From assembly GCF_025152575.1 (NCBI RefSeq), contig NZ_CP102293.1, positions 2,418,001 to 2,482,000 on the forward strand: a stretch of 64,000 nt of DNA. The letters are read 5' to 3'. The stretch is from Subdoligranulum variabile (lineage in GTDB: Bacteria; Bacillota; Clostridia; Oscillospirales; Ruminococcaceae). The position numbers and the translations under genes were made by a program. Positions within the stretch are counted from its first letter, which is position 1. Each line of letters opens with the position of its first letter. Below the pieces are notes generated by a model, which was not told where the DNA came from, did no database searches, and was given only the letters and a program-made list of their open reading frames with translations. Of the stretch, positions 25,162 through 36,330 are shown one piece after another.

Positions 25162-25850
25162 AGCACATTTTCTTTGTGGAGGATGACTTGAGTTTAATCA
25201 ACGGCCTATCCTTTGCAATCAAGAAGCAAGGCTATGAACTGACGATTGCGCGTACCAGCGTTGAAGCTGAACAGTTGTGGACGAATGGTAACTATGATCT
25301 TGTGATTTTGGATGTGACATTGCCGGACGGATCAGGCTTTGACCTGTGCCGGAAAATCCGGGCATCCTCCAAAGTGCCGATCATGTTTTTGACGGCTGCC
25401 GACGAAGAAACGGATATTATCATGGGTCTTGACATTGGCGGCGATGACTATATGACAAAACCATTCAAACTGGCTGTGTTCCTTTCCAGGATCAATGCCT
25501 TGCTGCGGCGTAGTGAAAACTTTAATCAGGAACAGGCTGAGACAGAGCTGCAATCCAATGGTATACAGATTCAGCTTCTCAAGCAAAAGGTTATTAAAAA
25601 CGGGACACCGCTTGACTTAACAGCCAGCGAATATAAATTACTGTGCCTGTTTATGGAAAACCCGAACATCATTCTTTCTCCAGAGCAAATTCTGAGCAAG
25701 CTCTGGGATTGTGATGAGAAATACATTGATAACAATACTCTGACTGTGTATATCCGGCGACTCCGAACAAAAGTAGAAGATAACCCTGCCGATCCTCAAA
25801 AGATTGTGACGGTCCGACGTATGGGGTATAAATGGAACACAACGGGATGA
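25158..25850 (+). CDS. OmpR-type response regulator (BceR/VanR-like)
   Basis: 230-residue regulator. The receiver has EDDLSLI, phosphorylatable Asp in LVILDVTLPDGSGF, and Lys in YMTKPFKLAV. The winged helix has CDEKYIDNNTLTVYIRRLRT and VTVRRMGYKW. It starts inside the stop of the HTH gene and ends 8 bases before the kinase. Two exporter operons downstream each carry the same palindrome at their -35 region, so it is the likely activator of both. Confidence 0.93.
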   Translation: MKHIFFVEDDLSLINGLSFAIKKQGYELTIARTSVEAEQLWTNGNYDLVILDVTLPDGSGFDLCRKIRASSKVPIMFLTAADEETDIIMGLDIGGDDYMTKPFKLAVFLSRINALLRRSENFNQEQAETELQSNGIQIQLLKQKVIKNGTPLDLTASEYKLLCLFMENPNIILSPEQILSKLWDCDEKYIDNNTLTVYIRRLRTKVEDNPADPQKIVTVRRMGYKWNTTG

Positions 25851-25858
25851 GGTGAGCC

Positions 25859-26896
25859 ATGAAAATACTGGTCAATCGAAAAATTAAACGGCTATTTCTG
25901 TGTGTGTTGCTATCGGTGGCAGTGTTCACCGCAGCTTCCGTTCTCACAATTTGCCTGGGACTGAATAACGCGGCCCTTTATGTGGCAATCGCTGCCGTGC
26001 TGATGACGCTCATCATTTTTGCTGCCCTGTATTGGTATTTTCGGGATCAAAGCAAAACCATGAATGAAGCCATAGCACAAATTCGGGAATATATTGCTGG
26101 GAACCGAAATGCCCGTATCGAATGCGATGATGAGGGTGATCTGTACAAGCTGTTCCATGAGGTCAATTCCCTGGTAACAATTTTGAACGCTCATGCCGAG
26201 AACGAAGGGCGCGCAAAAACCTTTATGAAGGATACCATTTCAGACATTTCCCATCAGTTGAAAACGCCATTGGCCGCTCTCAATATTTATAATGGTCTAA
26301 TGCAGCAGGAGGTAAACGACAGCCCGGAACTGAAAGAGTTCACCTCTCTCTCCGAGCAGGAATTAGATCGGATTGAAAACCTTGTCCAAAACCTTTTGAA
26401 AATCACAAAATTGGACGCGGGAACCATTACACTGGAAAAGCAGCCCCAAAATGTTGCGGATATGATGGGATATATTGAAAGGCACTTCGCTTACCAGGCA
26501 CAGCAGCAGGGAAAAACTCTTATTCTTTCAGGGGATGAGGAAGTCACCCTTGTTTGCGACCAGACCTGGCTGATCGAAGCAATCAGCAATATCGTGAAAA
26601 ACGCTTTCGACCACACAAAAGCAGGAGCTACCATCCGTATTGCATGGCGTGCTTTCGCTTCTATGGTGCAGATTATCGTAAGCGATAATGGCAGCGGTAT
26701 CCACCCGGAGGATCTGCCCCATATTTTTAAGCGGTTTTACCGCAGCCGTTTTTCCAAAGATACCCAGGGAATTGGCCTGGGATTGCCATTGGCGAAAGCG
26801 ATTATAGAAGATCATAATGGAACGATTGAGGTGAATAGTACGTTAGGTGTCGGTACGACCTTTACCATCAATTTTCTGAATCCTACAAAATTGTAG
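25859..26896 (+). CDS. Sensor histidine kinase
   Basis: 345-residue kinase with two close membrane helices (about 11-33 and 39-61) and almost no extracellular loop, the intramembrane-sensing layout of BceS-like kinases. A HAMP-like linker is followed by SDISHQLKTPLAALNIYNGL (phosphorylated His), then NIVKNAFDHTKAG, DNGSGIHPEDLPHIFKRFY and GIGLGLPLAKAI. Kinases of this layout usually need their ABC exporter to sense the antibiotic peptide; the exporter genes follow directly. Its last codons contain the left arm of the palindrome at 26879. Confidence 0.93.
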   Translation: MKILVNRKIKRLFLCVLLSVAVFTAASVLTICLGLNNAALYVAIAAVLMTLIIFAALYWYFRDQSKTMNEAIAQIREYIAGNRNARIECDDEGDLYKLFHEVNSLVTILNAHAENEGRAKTFMKDTISDISHQLKTPLAALNIYNGLMQQEVNDSPELKEFTSLSEQELDRIENLVQNLLKITKLDAGTITLEKQPQNVADMMGYIERHFAYQAQQQGKTLILSGDEEVTLVCDQTWLIEAISNIVKNAFDHTKAGATIRIAWRAFASMVQIIVSDNGSGIHPEDLPHIFKRFYRSRFSKDTQGIGLGLPLAKAIIEDHNGTIEVNSTLGVGTTFTINFLNPTKL

Positions 26897-26911
26897 GATT
26901 CCAGTCATAAT
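26879..26911 (+). promoter_or_regulatory. Palindrome over promoter of exporter copy 1
   Basis: AATCCTACA (26879-26887) and TGTAGGATT (26892-26900) form an inverted repeat. The -35-like CCTACA (26882-26887) is 18 bases from the -10-like CATAAT (26906-26911). The same core, with the same 78-base distance from TGTAGG to the start codon, occurs before copy 2 at 30554. Candidate response-regulator operator. Confidence 0.6.
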
Positions 26912-26969
26912 GCAGTAGGGTTGACGTGCTACTCTTTCTATACCAAAACAGAAAGAGGTGAACCACGAT

Positions 26970-27649
<680 letters not shown>

Positions 27650-27653
<4 letters not shown>

Positions 27654-29467
27654 GAAGTTATTTGAGCCTGATCCCCATCTCTGCAAAGGTTCACCGGCGG
27701 CAAAACCGCATGACGCTGCTCTGCATCATTTTCGCCGTGTTTATGGTCACAGCTATTTTCAGCATGGCGGAAATGGGCGCTCGGATTGAACAATCCAGGC
27801 TGTCAGATAAACATGGTGATTTTTCGCTCGTTGACAGTCTGGTGGACACCGTAATGGGACAGACGCTGATGGTTACGGCGGTTGTAATGTTTCTGCTGGT
27901 TCTGATTGCCGGGGTACTGATGATCTCCAGCAGCATGAACAGCAGTGTGGCGCAGCGCACTCAGTTCTTTGGCATGATGCGCTGCATCGGCATGAGTAAG
28001 CAGCAGATTATCCGCTTTGTCCGTCTGGAAGCCCTGAACTGGTGCAAAACCGCCGTTCCCATTGGCCTTGTCTTGGGAATTTTGGCTTCCTGGGTATTAT
28101 GCGCTGTCTTACGATTTCTTGTCGGGGAAGAATTCTCCAACATTCCGCTGTTTGGTATCAGCGGCATTGGAATTGTCAGTGGTATTTTGGTTGGTGTGAT
28201 TAGCGTCCTGTTGGCAGCGAGGACTCCGGCCAAACACGCCGCAAAGGTTTCTCCCGTTGCGGCGGTTACTGGAAATTCTGAAACGGTAAAAACGGGTCAC
28301 CACGCCGTCCATACAGGCTTTCTCAGGATTGAAACAACGCTGGGGGTTCATCATGCTGTGGCCGCAAAGAAGAACCTGTTTTTAATGATTAGCTCCTTTG
28401 CCCTGAGTATTATTCTGTTTTTGAGCTTTTCTGTCCTGATTGATTTTGTCGATCACCTGATGCCGCAATCGGCTGCCACCTCTGATATTGACATTTCAAG
28501 CAGCGATGGGGCTAATTCTATTGACAGCGATCTGGTGCAGACACTTACAAATATGGAAGGTGTCAAACAGGTTTACGGACGCAGAAGCAGCTTCGACGTG
28601 GCTGCTGGCCTGGACGGAGACACGACCCTTTCCAGCACTGTGGATTTGGTTTCCTTTGACGATTTTGACCTGAAGGCTCTCCAAAAAGACGGTACGCTTC
28701 GTTGGGGCAGTGACTTATCAAAGGTCTATGGCGACAGCGGGTATGTCCTTGCAACCTGGGATCAGAACAGTTCCTGGGCCGTAGGTGATACCATCCTTGT
28801 AGGGAACGAGCAGCTCACGATTGCCGGGCTGTTGAAATATGACCCGTTCAGCGGAGATGGCCTTACTGGCGGGAAGATCACGCTGATTACATCTGGCGAG
28901 ACATTCACCCGGTTGACTGGTATCACCGACTATTCACTGATTATGATTCAGACAACTTCCGGTGTAACGGATGAGGAAGTGGCCGCAATTCGTCAGATCG
29001 TGGAGCAAAACGGTTATACCATGAACGATAAGCGGGACGAGCGTACATCCGGCACCTATTTTGCCTTTGTTGCCTGCGTCTATGCTTTCCTTGGTATTAT
29101 CACGCTGGTTACTGTGATGAACATCATGAACAGCATCTCTATGAGTGTATCGGCCCGCATCAAGCAGTATGGTTCCATGCGGGCGGTGGGCATGGATGGC
29201 CGCCAGCTTTCCAAGATGATTCTGGCAGAAGCCTTCACCTATGCTTTTTGGGGCTGCTTCATTGGCTGCGCGATTGGCTTGCCCTTCAGCAAAATGATGT
29301 ACGATTTCCTTATCACAAACCAATTCCCTTATGCGTCCTGGAGCCTGCCTGTCGGGTCGCTGGCCGTCATCGTCCTGTTTGTCATTGCCGCGGCGGTGCT
29401 TGCCGCTTATTCTCCGGCAAAACGGATACGAACCATCTCGGTGACGGAAACCATCAACGAACTGTAA
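27650..29467 (+). CDS. FtsX/BceB-type permease, copy 1, short form
   Basis: 605-residue permease with FtsX domains: an N-terminal helix (about 20-38), a helix set around 65-190 (VLMISSSMNSSVAQRTQFFG, MRCIGMSKQQIIRFVRLEAL), a helix at about 240, a large extracellular domain, and C-terminal helices (YGSMRAVGMDGRQLSKMILA). Compared with copy 2 (776 residues) it lacks about 170 residues between the first and second helices, where copy 2 has a MacB-like periplasmic domain; only a stub remains (LSDKHGDFSLVDSLVD). The frame is open and the ribosome binding site good, so it may be a working short form. Coupled to the ATPase by ATGA. Confidence 0.9.
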
Positions 29468-29508
29468 CGGCAGTTATGAGCCGATACAAACATAGGGAAA
29501 AGCGCGCC

Positions 29509-30210
29509 ATGAGGACATTGAGAAAAACCATTGTGCGGCTGTTGCTTCTGGTAATTGCCGCAGCGGTTATGGCAGGATGTGTGTTGATTGGCCGTGGCTA
29601 CCAGATGTATCAGGCGGCGCTGACCCAGCAAAGTCTTGAAAGCAAAGTAGAGGAAATTCAGTCAGATCCGGGCTATACGGAATTATCAGGACTTCCTGAA
29701 ATGTATCTGAATGCCGTTGTGGCCGTTGAGGATCATCGTTTTGAACAGCATTTTGGAATTGATCTGATTGCCATAGGACGGGCCGCATGGAATAACCTAA
29801 CCACTTGGAGCCTGCGGGAAGGCGGCAGCACAATTACGCAACAGCTTGCAAAAAATATGTATTTCACGCAGGAAAAGAGCTTTATTCGCAAGGTAGCAGA
29901 AATGTTTATGGCGTTCCGGCTGGAACGCGCTTACACGAAAGAGGAAATTCTGGAGTTGTATGTCAATTCCATTTATTTTGGAGATGGCTATTACGGCATT
30001 GGTGACGCCTGCGAAGGTTATTTGAGTGAATCTCCCATTGAAATGACGGATTATGAGTGTACCCTCATGGCGGGGATTCCCAATGCGCCCTCCGTGTACT
30101 CCTTGACAGAAAATCCCGCTTTGGCGGAGCAGCGGCAGAAATATGTGGTCAAACAGATGGTAAAGTACGACTATATTACCGAAGATCAGGCAAAGACAAT
30201 TACAAAATAA
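29509..30210 (+). CDS. Monofunctional peptidoglycan glycosyltransferase (GT51)
   Basis: 233-residue membrane-anchored transglycosylase that polymerises lipid II into glycan. One N-terminal membrane helix (TIVRLLLLVIAAAVMAGC) is followed by the GT51 domain: AVVAVEDHRFEQHFGID with catalytic Glu near residue 73, EGGSTITQQLAKNMYF, RKVAEMFMAFRLERAYTKEE with second Glu and substrate-binding residues, and NSIYFGDGYYGI. No transpeptidase domain. The ATG at 29509 has AGGGAAA upstream; an ATG at 29476 would add MSRYKHREKRA and is a real alternative. It lies 41 bases after the exporter, so probably in the same operon. Extra glycosyltransferase could help survive lipid II-binding antibiotics. Confidence 0.9.
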   Translation: MRTLRKTIVRLLLLVIAAAVMAGCVLIGRGYQMYQAALTQQSLESKVEEIQSDPGYTELSGLPEMYLNAVVAVEDHRFEQHFGIDLIAIGRAAWNNLTTWSLREGGSTITQQLAKNMYFTQEKSFIRKVAEMFMAFRLERAYTKEEILELYVNSIYFGDGYYGIGDACEGYLSESPIEMTDYECTLMAGIPNAPSVYSLTENPALAEQRQKYVVKQMVKYDYITEDQAKTITK

Positions 30211-30224
30211 ATAGCGTCATACAT

Positions 30225-30267
30225 AAAAGCAACGGCTTTGAGATAACCATCAAGGCCGTTGCTTTTA
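30225..30267 (+). terminator. Terminator after the glycosyltransferase
   Basis: AAAAGCAACGGC (from 30225) pairs with GCCGTTGCTTTT (ending near 30265), with a second inner stem CTTTGA/TCAAGG. Strong intrinsic terminator. Confidence 0.85.
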
Positions 30268-30285
30268 TTGGCGCCGAATAGGCAT

Positions 30286-30545
30286 GATAAAATCCCCCAG
30301 TTCAACTGGGGGTCAATAAAATTACTTCAGTAAATGGAATAGGTTCCGGCGTTAGCCGGAACCTAAAGTGAAGGAATATGGTTTTGAATAGTGTACAGAT
30401 TGCTTGATATAGCCCCGTATAAGGGGCTTGCAGTGCAAAAGGTGTGATTGAAAAATAGTTCAATGCCCTCTTTAGAGGGCTACCACAGGAGATAGGCCCT
30501 TATAGGGCCTGTTCAAACCACCCGTTCAACGGGTGGTTTTGATTT
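30286..30545. mobile_element. IS200/IS605-like palindromic mini-element (PATE)
   Basis: A 260-base gene-free segment made of six short hairpins: CCCCCAG/CTGGGGG at 30294-30312; TAGGTTCCGGC/GCCGGAACCTA at 30340-30365; GCCCC/GGGGC at 30412-30426; GCCCTC/GAGGGC at 30465-30480; AGGCCC/GGGCCT at 30493-30510; and AAACCACCCG/CGGGTGGTTT at 30515-30539. The outer two hairpins have the same TTCAA loop and look like the left and right end hairpins of IS200/IS605-type elements. No TnpA gene is inside, so it would be non-autonomous. It separates the two exporter copies. Confidence 0.55.
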
Positions 30546-30553
30546 CTGCAATT

Positions 30554-30583
30554 CCTACAAAATTGTAGGGTTCTTGTCATAAT
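30554..30583 (+). promoter_or_regulatory. Palindrome over promoter of exporter copy 2
   Basis: CCTACA (30554-30559) and TGTAGG (30564-30569) are followed by CATAAT (30578-30583) at an 18-base spacing from CCTACA. It has the same layout as at 26879. Distance to the start codon is conserved, which argues that the palindrome is functional. Confidence 0.58.
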
Positions 30584-30641
30584 GCAGTAGGATTGACGTG
30601 TTACTCTTTCTACATCAAAACAGAAAGAGGTGTTACACGAT

Positions 30642-31321
<680 letters not shown>

Positions 31322-31325
<4 letters not shown>

Positions 31326-33649
31326 AAAGTTATCTGAGCTTGATCCCGATTTCTGCAAAGGTGCATAGGCGGCAAAGCCGCATGACACGCATTTGTATCA
31401 TTCTTGCTGTCTTTCTTGTCACCTCGATTTTTTCTTTGTTAGAGATGTGGACAAATGGACAAACAATGGCAATGAGGAGTAATCATGGCGATTGGCACAT
31501 TATTCTTCAAAATATGTCCGAAGATGAAGCAAAACAGATTATAGATAGCTCTGATGTAGCGTATTCTTCTTGGTATGATGATATAAATGTTAATGCAGAC
31601 CAGGGTTATTATATCAATGGGAAAAATGCTGTGCTGTATGGTATTGAGGAAACTTATGTTACGGATATTATGAAATATCCGTTGGAAGGCTCATATCCAC
31701 AAAACGAAAAAGAAGTTGCTCTTAGTGCAGACGCAAAGGAACTCTTTAACGTCCAGATAGGCGACAACATTATCTTGAATACACCTGCGGGAGATTTTAA
31801 TTATACTATATCAGGGTTTTATGAAGATGACGAGGATTTTAACGATATTATTGACGGGACCTGTGTGTATATGTGCAGAGCCACGTTTGATGAAGTGCGA
31901 AGCCTAAATGGGTTGGAATCCATGTCTCGATTTTATGTTCGCTTTAAGAATGAGAACGGTTTGAAAAAAACGATTGCCAATATAAAAGAGCAGTATTCCC
32001 TCACATCTGAAAATGTCAGTGAGAATACACCCGTTTTGAGCCTGTTGGGAGCAAGTACAAATGAAAGTATAAATGCGCTTTATCCTTTAGCGGTAGCTTG
32101 CTTTGTTATCATTCTAATCGCAGGAATTTTTATGATTTCAAGCTGTATGAACAGCAATGTGGCGCAACGGACAAAATTTTTTGGAATGATGCGCTGTATT
32201 GGTGCAAGCAAACAGCAGATTGTACGTTTTGTTAGGCTTGAGGCGTTGAATTGGTGTAAAACCGCAATTCCTATTGGCTGTGCATTGGGAACAGTAACTT
32301 GTTGGGTATCGTGTGCGGTATTAAAATTTATCGTAAAAGGCGAATGGGTAGATATGCCGCTGTTTTCGGTGAGTATAAACGGTATCCTTTGTGGAGCTGC
32401 CGTCGGTATTATCACTGTATTTATCGCAGCCCAATCACCGGCTAAACAGGCGTCAAAGGTTTCCCCTGTGGCAGCAATATCTGGTAACACAGGCGTATCG
32501 GGAAAAATTGTCCATGCAGCAAATACCAAATTTCTCAAAGTGGAAACCTCTCTTGGTATCCATCATGCAACAGGAGCTAAGAAAAATTTAATCCTTATGA
32601 CAGGCTCCTTTGCACTTACGATTATGCTCTTTCTGACATTCTCAGCCTGCCTTGATATTGTTCATAAGCTGCTTCCGTCGGTGAGTGATTTTACTCCGGA
32701 CATTACGATCGCAAGTCAAGATGATTCGAATTCCATAGACCCGAGTTTGGCAGAAGAAATTTCGGAGATACCAGGAATAGAGTCTGTTTTTGGCATGATG
32801 TATAGTATAGAATGTCCTGCTGAAATTAACGGAAATGCGGAAACGGTTGATCTATATTCCTACGGGGATACCATGATGGACAGCTTCAAAAAATCCGTTA
32901 TCAGCGGAGATATGTCAAAGATATATGGAAATTCCAAATATGTGTTGGCAGTATATAGTGAATACACCGCCTTGAATGTCGGAGATAAGGTTAAAATTGG
33001 AGACGAAGAACTTGAAATTGGGTGCGTTGTGTCCGAGGGTGTAGGAAGCGTTAGTGGTTCAGCAGTTGTGGTATGTTCGGAAGAAACTTATACGCGCTTA
33101 ACAGGAGAACAGGATTACGCTATGGTAGGCGTTGTATTGGAAAAAGATGTGTCCGAAATGGCAGTAAATAAAATTTACGATTTGGCAGAGGGAAATATAA
33201 TTGCAGATAGCAGGGAGAAAAACAGCGAAGTAAGTGGCTCTTATTGGGTATTCCGAATTGCTGCGTATAGTTTTTTGGCGATTATTTCCCTTATTACCAT
33301 ATTGAATATTATGAACAGCGTTTCAATGGGCGTATCTGCAAGAATTAAGCAATATGGGGTCATGCGTGCGGTTGGAATGGGAAGCAGACAGGTAACAAAA
33401 ATGATAGCTGCTGAAGCTGCTACATACTCTATTTGCGGCACAGTAGCCGGGGTTGTACTTGGATTGCTGCTGCACCATCTGATTTATGTAAAGGTTGTTA
33501 TTACCCATTTTGGTGGTATTTGGAAGATTCCTTTTACTTCGATTGCAATCATACTTTTACTGGTCATTTTCTCATGTGTTATATCCGTTTACGCTCCGGC
33601 AAAACGCATACGCAACTTGGCAATTACTGAAACAATCAACGAATTATAA
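31322..33649 (+). CDS. FtsX/MacB-type permease, copy 2, full form
   Basis: 776-residue permease: N-terminal helix (about 20-40), MacB-like extracellular domain (about 45-260, with YPLEGSYPQNEKEVALSADA), helices at about 270-400 (FMISSCMNSNVAQRTKFFGM), a further helix and second extracellular domain (about 440-640), then C-terminal FtsX helices (YGVMRAVGMGSRQVTKMIAA). The first 20 residues match copy 1, after which identity drops and base use turns AT-rich, as if the coding region was replaced by recombination. Stop lies 33 bases before cassette B. Confidence 0.92.
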
Positions 33650-33682
33650 TTGCAATCTACTTTAGAAAATTTCTTATCAACA

Positions 33683-34119
33683 TCTGCCGGACGACGGCAA
33701 AAGAAAAAAAGCCGTCGTTCAGCAGGCAATTACCATGCCTTTATCATGTACCGGCGGCTTTGAAGAAATTCAGGGCCGCCGCTCTTTTGTACCCTTCGAA
33801 GGAATGACGACCATACGCTAAAGATTACGGCGGCTTTAGGAGGGAGCCGCCGTGAAGCGAGAACAGCTTCGACATAATTCGGCAGGGATTTACCTGCCAA
33901 AAAAAGTCTGACCGTTAATCGGCCTCCATCTGCTTATGAACAGGCACTATCGTGGCTGGTCCATAAGCGTCATAAGTCCTCTTTTAGCAGCGCCAGCCGC
34001 CGTTCTTCGGATGCTGGCGCTTTTGCTTGTCGTTTTTTCGGGAATTTCCCCGAACGGTGTCGCCCACCGCCTTCATTTCGCTTCACCCGTCAACCCGTGA
34101 ATCGAAATGGAGGTACATA
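33683..34119 (+). ncRNA. Structured leader of sigma cassette, copy B
   Basis: 437 bases aligned with copy A. The same hairpins are kept: GACGGC/GCCGTC, CGGCGGC/GCCGCCG, ACGGCGGCT/AGCCGCCGT with AGGAGGG in the loop, GAAGC/GCTTC, GGCAGG/CCTGCC (a C-G pair where copy A has a wobble), GCGCCAGC/GCTGGCGC and TTCGGG/CCCGAA. Changes between copies mostly fall in loops. It begins 33 bases after the exporter permease. Confidence 0.6.
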
Positions 34120-34545
34120 ATGCAGAAGATCAATCTTCGGGAGCTGTATCCCGATGTGTATAAAACCGATGTCTTTGTGGATGTGGCCGAGGAAGTGCTG
34201 GCCGCGATCCAGGGACAGGAGCAGGGCGATGCGGCCTATGAGCGTCGGAAGTTCCGGCACAAGGCCCATTACTCTCTGAACCGGGAGGATGGCATTGAAA
34301 ACGATGCCCTCAACCGGCCGCTCACCCCGGAGGAAATTCTGGAGCAGAAGCAACTGCGGGAAGAAGTGTATGCTGCGCTGATGAAGCTGCCCGCCATCCA
34401 GGCCCGGCGTATCTACGCCCGGTTCTACCTGGGCATGACGGTGGCCGAGATCGCCCAGATCGAGGGCACCGACCGCCGCCGCGTGTGGGCGAGCATCCGT
34501 CGCGGGCTGAAGAAGCTGGCGCGCCTGCTGGACACAGCCCGATAA
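34120..34545 (+). CDS. Sigma-70 region-4 protein, cassette copy B
   Basis: 141-residue sigma-like protein, identical in protein sequence to copy C (43251-43676); by eye the DNA of the two genes is identical too. It has the same region-4 helix-turn-helix as copy A. ATG follows GGAGGTAC. Near-perfect identity over the gene and terminator points to recent duplication or gene conversion. Confidence 0.85.
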   Translation: MQKINLRELYPDVYKTDVFVDVAEEVLAAIQGQEQGDAAYERRKFRHKAHYSLNREDGIENDALNRPLTPEEILEQKQLREEVYAALMKLPAIQARRIYARFYLGMTVAEIAQIEGTDRRRVWASIRRGLKKLARLLDTAR

Positions 34546-34573
34546 CCTGACCGCCGCACAGCGGCAAAAAAAG

Positions 34574-34607
34574 AGCCGGTGGGGGCAATTTGTCTCCATC
34601 GGCTTTT
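34574..34607 (+). terminator. Terminator of sigma cassette B
   Basis: AGCCGGTGG (34574-34582) pairs with CCATCGGCT (34596-34604, one G-T wobble) and a T tail follows. The same stem as in copies A and C. Confidence 0.75.
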
Positions 34608-34775
34608 ACTAAGGCCGCGCGTGAACGGATGGACGCCATATTGCCCCGCATGATGGAGGCGGCAGGCGTCACCGAGGAATTGAAAGCCCGCGACCCTATG
34701 CGCTGGGTAGGGCTAATGAACACGCCGAAAGCACAGGCGGAGGAAGTTTTATTTCAAGAACTAATCTACATATAA
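34603..34775 (+). pseudogene. tnpV: tnpV remnant (C-terminal part)
   Basis: A short frame reads FTKAARERMDAILPRMMEAA, then GVTEELKARDPMRWVGLMNT and EEVLFQELIYI. This matches the C-terminal half of TnpV, a small protein of about 120 residues carried by clostridial transposons. The N-terminal half is missing and the frame begins inside the sigma terminator, so it is a broken copy joined to cassette B. Confidence 0.65.
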
Positions 34776-34792
34776 ATTTAGTGATATAGCAG

Positions 34793-34841
34793 AAGTCGGG
34801 AGCAAAATACTGTAAGGTGTATTTCCCCGGCTTTTGCTTTT
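34793..34841 (+). terminator. Terminator after the tnpV remnant
   Basis: AAGTCGGG (34793-34800) pairs with CCCGGCTT (34826-34833, one G-T wobble) and a T-rich tail follows. Confidence 0.5.
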
Positions 34842-34900
34842 ATGTTCTTAGAGTTGTTTGAATGACACCATGTAAACGGCAAAGAGAAAAAAGTCTTATC

Positions 34901-34952
34901 GGAACAAAAAAGGCCGATTGGAGCGGAAAAGACTTTTCAGGTCTGCTATGAT
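34901..34952 (+). promoter_or_regulatory. Candidate AraC operator and promoter of ECF operon
   Basis: The 29-base motif at 34901-34929 (core AAAAAAGGCCG, then TGGAGCGGAAA) recurs at 38753-38781. In both places a -10-like hexamer begins 18 bases after the motif: TATGAT at 34947-34952 here, TAGCAT there. The copies flank the araC-type gene and precede the two transporter operons, as expected for an activator site replacing a -35 box. Confidence 0.6.
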
Positions 34953-35028
34953 GGTTACTGTAAGCGCCGAAGGGCGCTTTCAAAAAGCCTATGGGTTAGC
35001 AAAACCTAACTAAAAGGAGGAATGTTCA

Positions 35029-35634
35029 ATGTCTGAAGTGAGTACGGACAAAAAACTGAAAGGAAAAGACCTCATTACAATCGGTATCTTTTCCGCAATC
35101 TACTTTGTCATCAACTTTGCCTTCATGCTTCTGGGAGGGATTCACCCTGTTCTTTGGATGCTGATGCCCGGCTTCATTGCTGCGTTTGCAGGCATTCCTT
35201 TTATGCTGATGGTCGCAAAGGTTCAAAAACTGGGTGCAGTTTTCCTGATGGGGCTTATCACTGCTCTTATCTATTTTGTCACTGGACAATTTACCCTGGT
35301 AATTCTGATCTCGATGGCTTCTACCTGTATTTTGGCCGAAGTTGTCCGAGCTGTGACTAAGTATAACAGCTTCAAGGGAAATTCGATTGCCTATGTGATT
35401 TTTTCGCTGGGAATGGTTGGTTCTCCCCTTCCCATCTGGTTGTTTAAGGCCGATTTCCTGGCGCAGATTACAGAACAGGGAATGCCCGCTGATTATGTTG
35501 CGGCAGTTGAAGCTCTGTCGTCCAATGCAATGTTAATCGTTCTGTTTGTTGCTCCAATCATCGGTGGTATCATCGGTGCATTTATTGCCAGAGGTTTGTT
35601 CAAAAAGCACTTTGTAAAGGCAGGAATTGTGTGA
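35029..35634 (+). CDS. ECF transporter substrate-binding (S) component, MptD-like
   Basis: 201-residue membrane protein with about six helices. The N-terminus KLKGKDLITIGIFSAIYFVI and central FALMLL/GGIHPVLWMLMPGF-type segments fit the MptD family of putative ECF S components (TIGR02185-like). S components catch the small-molecule substrate outside the cell. Strong AAGGAGG before the ATG. Followed by the T and A components with overlapping ends. The substrate is not readable; context with a DtxR-like regulator suggests a metal chelate or cofactor. Confidence 0.85.
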   Translation: MSEVSTDKKLKGKDLITIGIFSAIYFVINFAFMLLGGIHPVLWMLMPGFIAAFAGIPFMLMVAKVQKLGAVFLMGLITALIYFVTGQFTLVILISMASTCILAEVVRAVTKYNSFKGNSIAYVIFSLGMVGSPLPIWLFKADFLAQITEQGMPADYVAAVEALSSNAMLIVLFVAPIIGGIIGAFIARGLFKKHFVKAGIV

Positions 35635-36317
35635 TGAATGGGGCGGGCAAAAAACATACATTAAGGTTCGATCCACGGACGGAATTGCTTTTGCTGGTGC
35701 TGGCAAATATTGTGGCCTTTACCCAGCACTCCGTATGGGTCGAAATTACATGGGTTGTTTTTCTGCTCCTGCTGATTGTTGCCTGCGGGTGCCAAAAATC
35801 CGCAGGCAAACTGGCAATCGCATTTGGGATTTGTCTGGCGCTGCAATACTATGTATTCCCAAACGGGCCAAAAATTTTAGCCAGCAGCTTCACGATCATC
35901 GTATCGTATGCAAGAAAGATTTTCCCTTGTTTGATTGTCGGTACGATGGTTTTACAGAAAACGCCCGTCCGGGAATTGATGGTTGCCCTTCGGAAATGGC
36001 ATATCCCGCAGGGACTGATTATTCCTTTGTCTGTAACCGTCCGGTATTTTCCGGCCTTGAAAGAAGAAACCAGCTATATCCGGGATGCCATGAAGCTCCG
36101 TAATATTCATGGGGTACAAAAAATTGAGTGCTTATTGGTGCCGACCATGATCTCTGCAACAACGACAGCGGAAGAATTGTCCGCAGCCGCTGTTACGCGG
36201 GGCATTGAAAATCCTGCGCCAAAGACCAGCATGATTGAAATGAAGTTCGGCGTGCAGGACTTTTTATGTTTGGCGGCAGGTGTGGTTTTCTGTGTGATTT
36301 CAATTACAGTGGGATAA
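35634..36317 (+). CDS. ECF transporter T component (CbiQ/EcfT-like)
   Basis: 227-residue membrane protein linking the S component to the ATPase. It has about five helices and the coupling segment RELMVALRKWHIPQGLIIPL, which holds the conserved Ala-Arg-Lys/Gly-type motif; TRGIENPAPKTS lies near the end. The ATG at 35634 overlaps the S-component stop (TGATG); a GTG at 35631 is possible. Stop is 13 bases before the ATPase start, and AAGGAGG lies between. Confidence 0.88.
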   Translation: MNGAGKKHTLRFDPRTELLLLVLANIVAFTQHSVWVEITWVVFLLLLIVACGCQKSAGKLAIAFGICLALQYYVFPNGPKILASSFTIIVSYARKIFPCLIVGTMVLQKTPVRELMVALRKWHIPQGLIIPLSVTVRYFPALKEETSYIRDAMKLRNIHGVQKIECLLVPTMISATTTAEELSAAAVTRGIENPAPKTSMIEMKFGVQDFLCLAAGVVFCVISITVG

Positions 36318-36330
36318 GGAGGTGTTCCAT

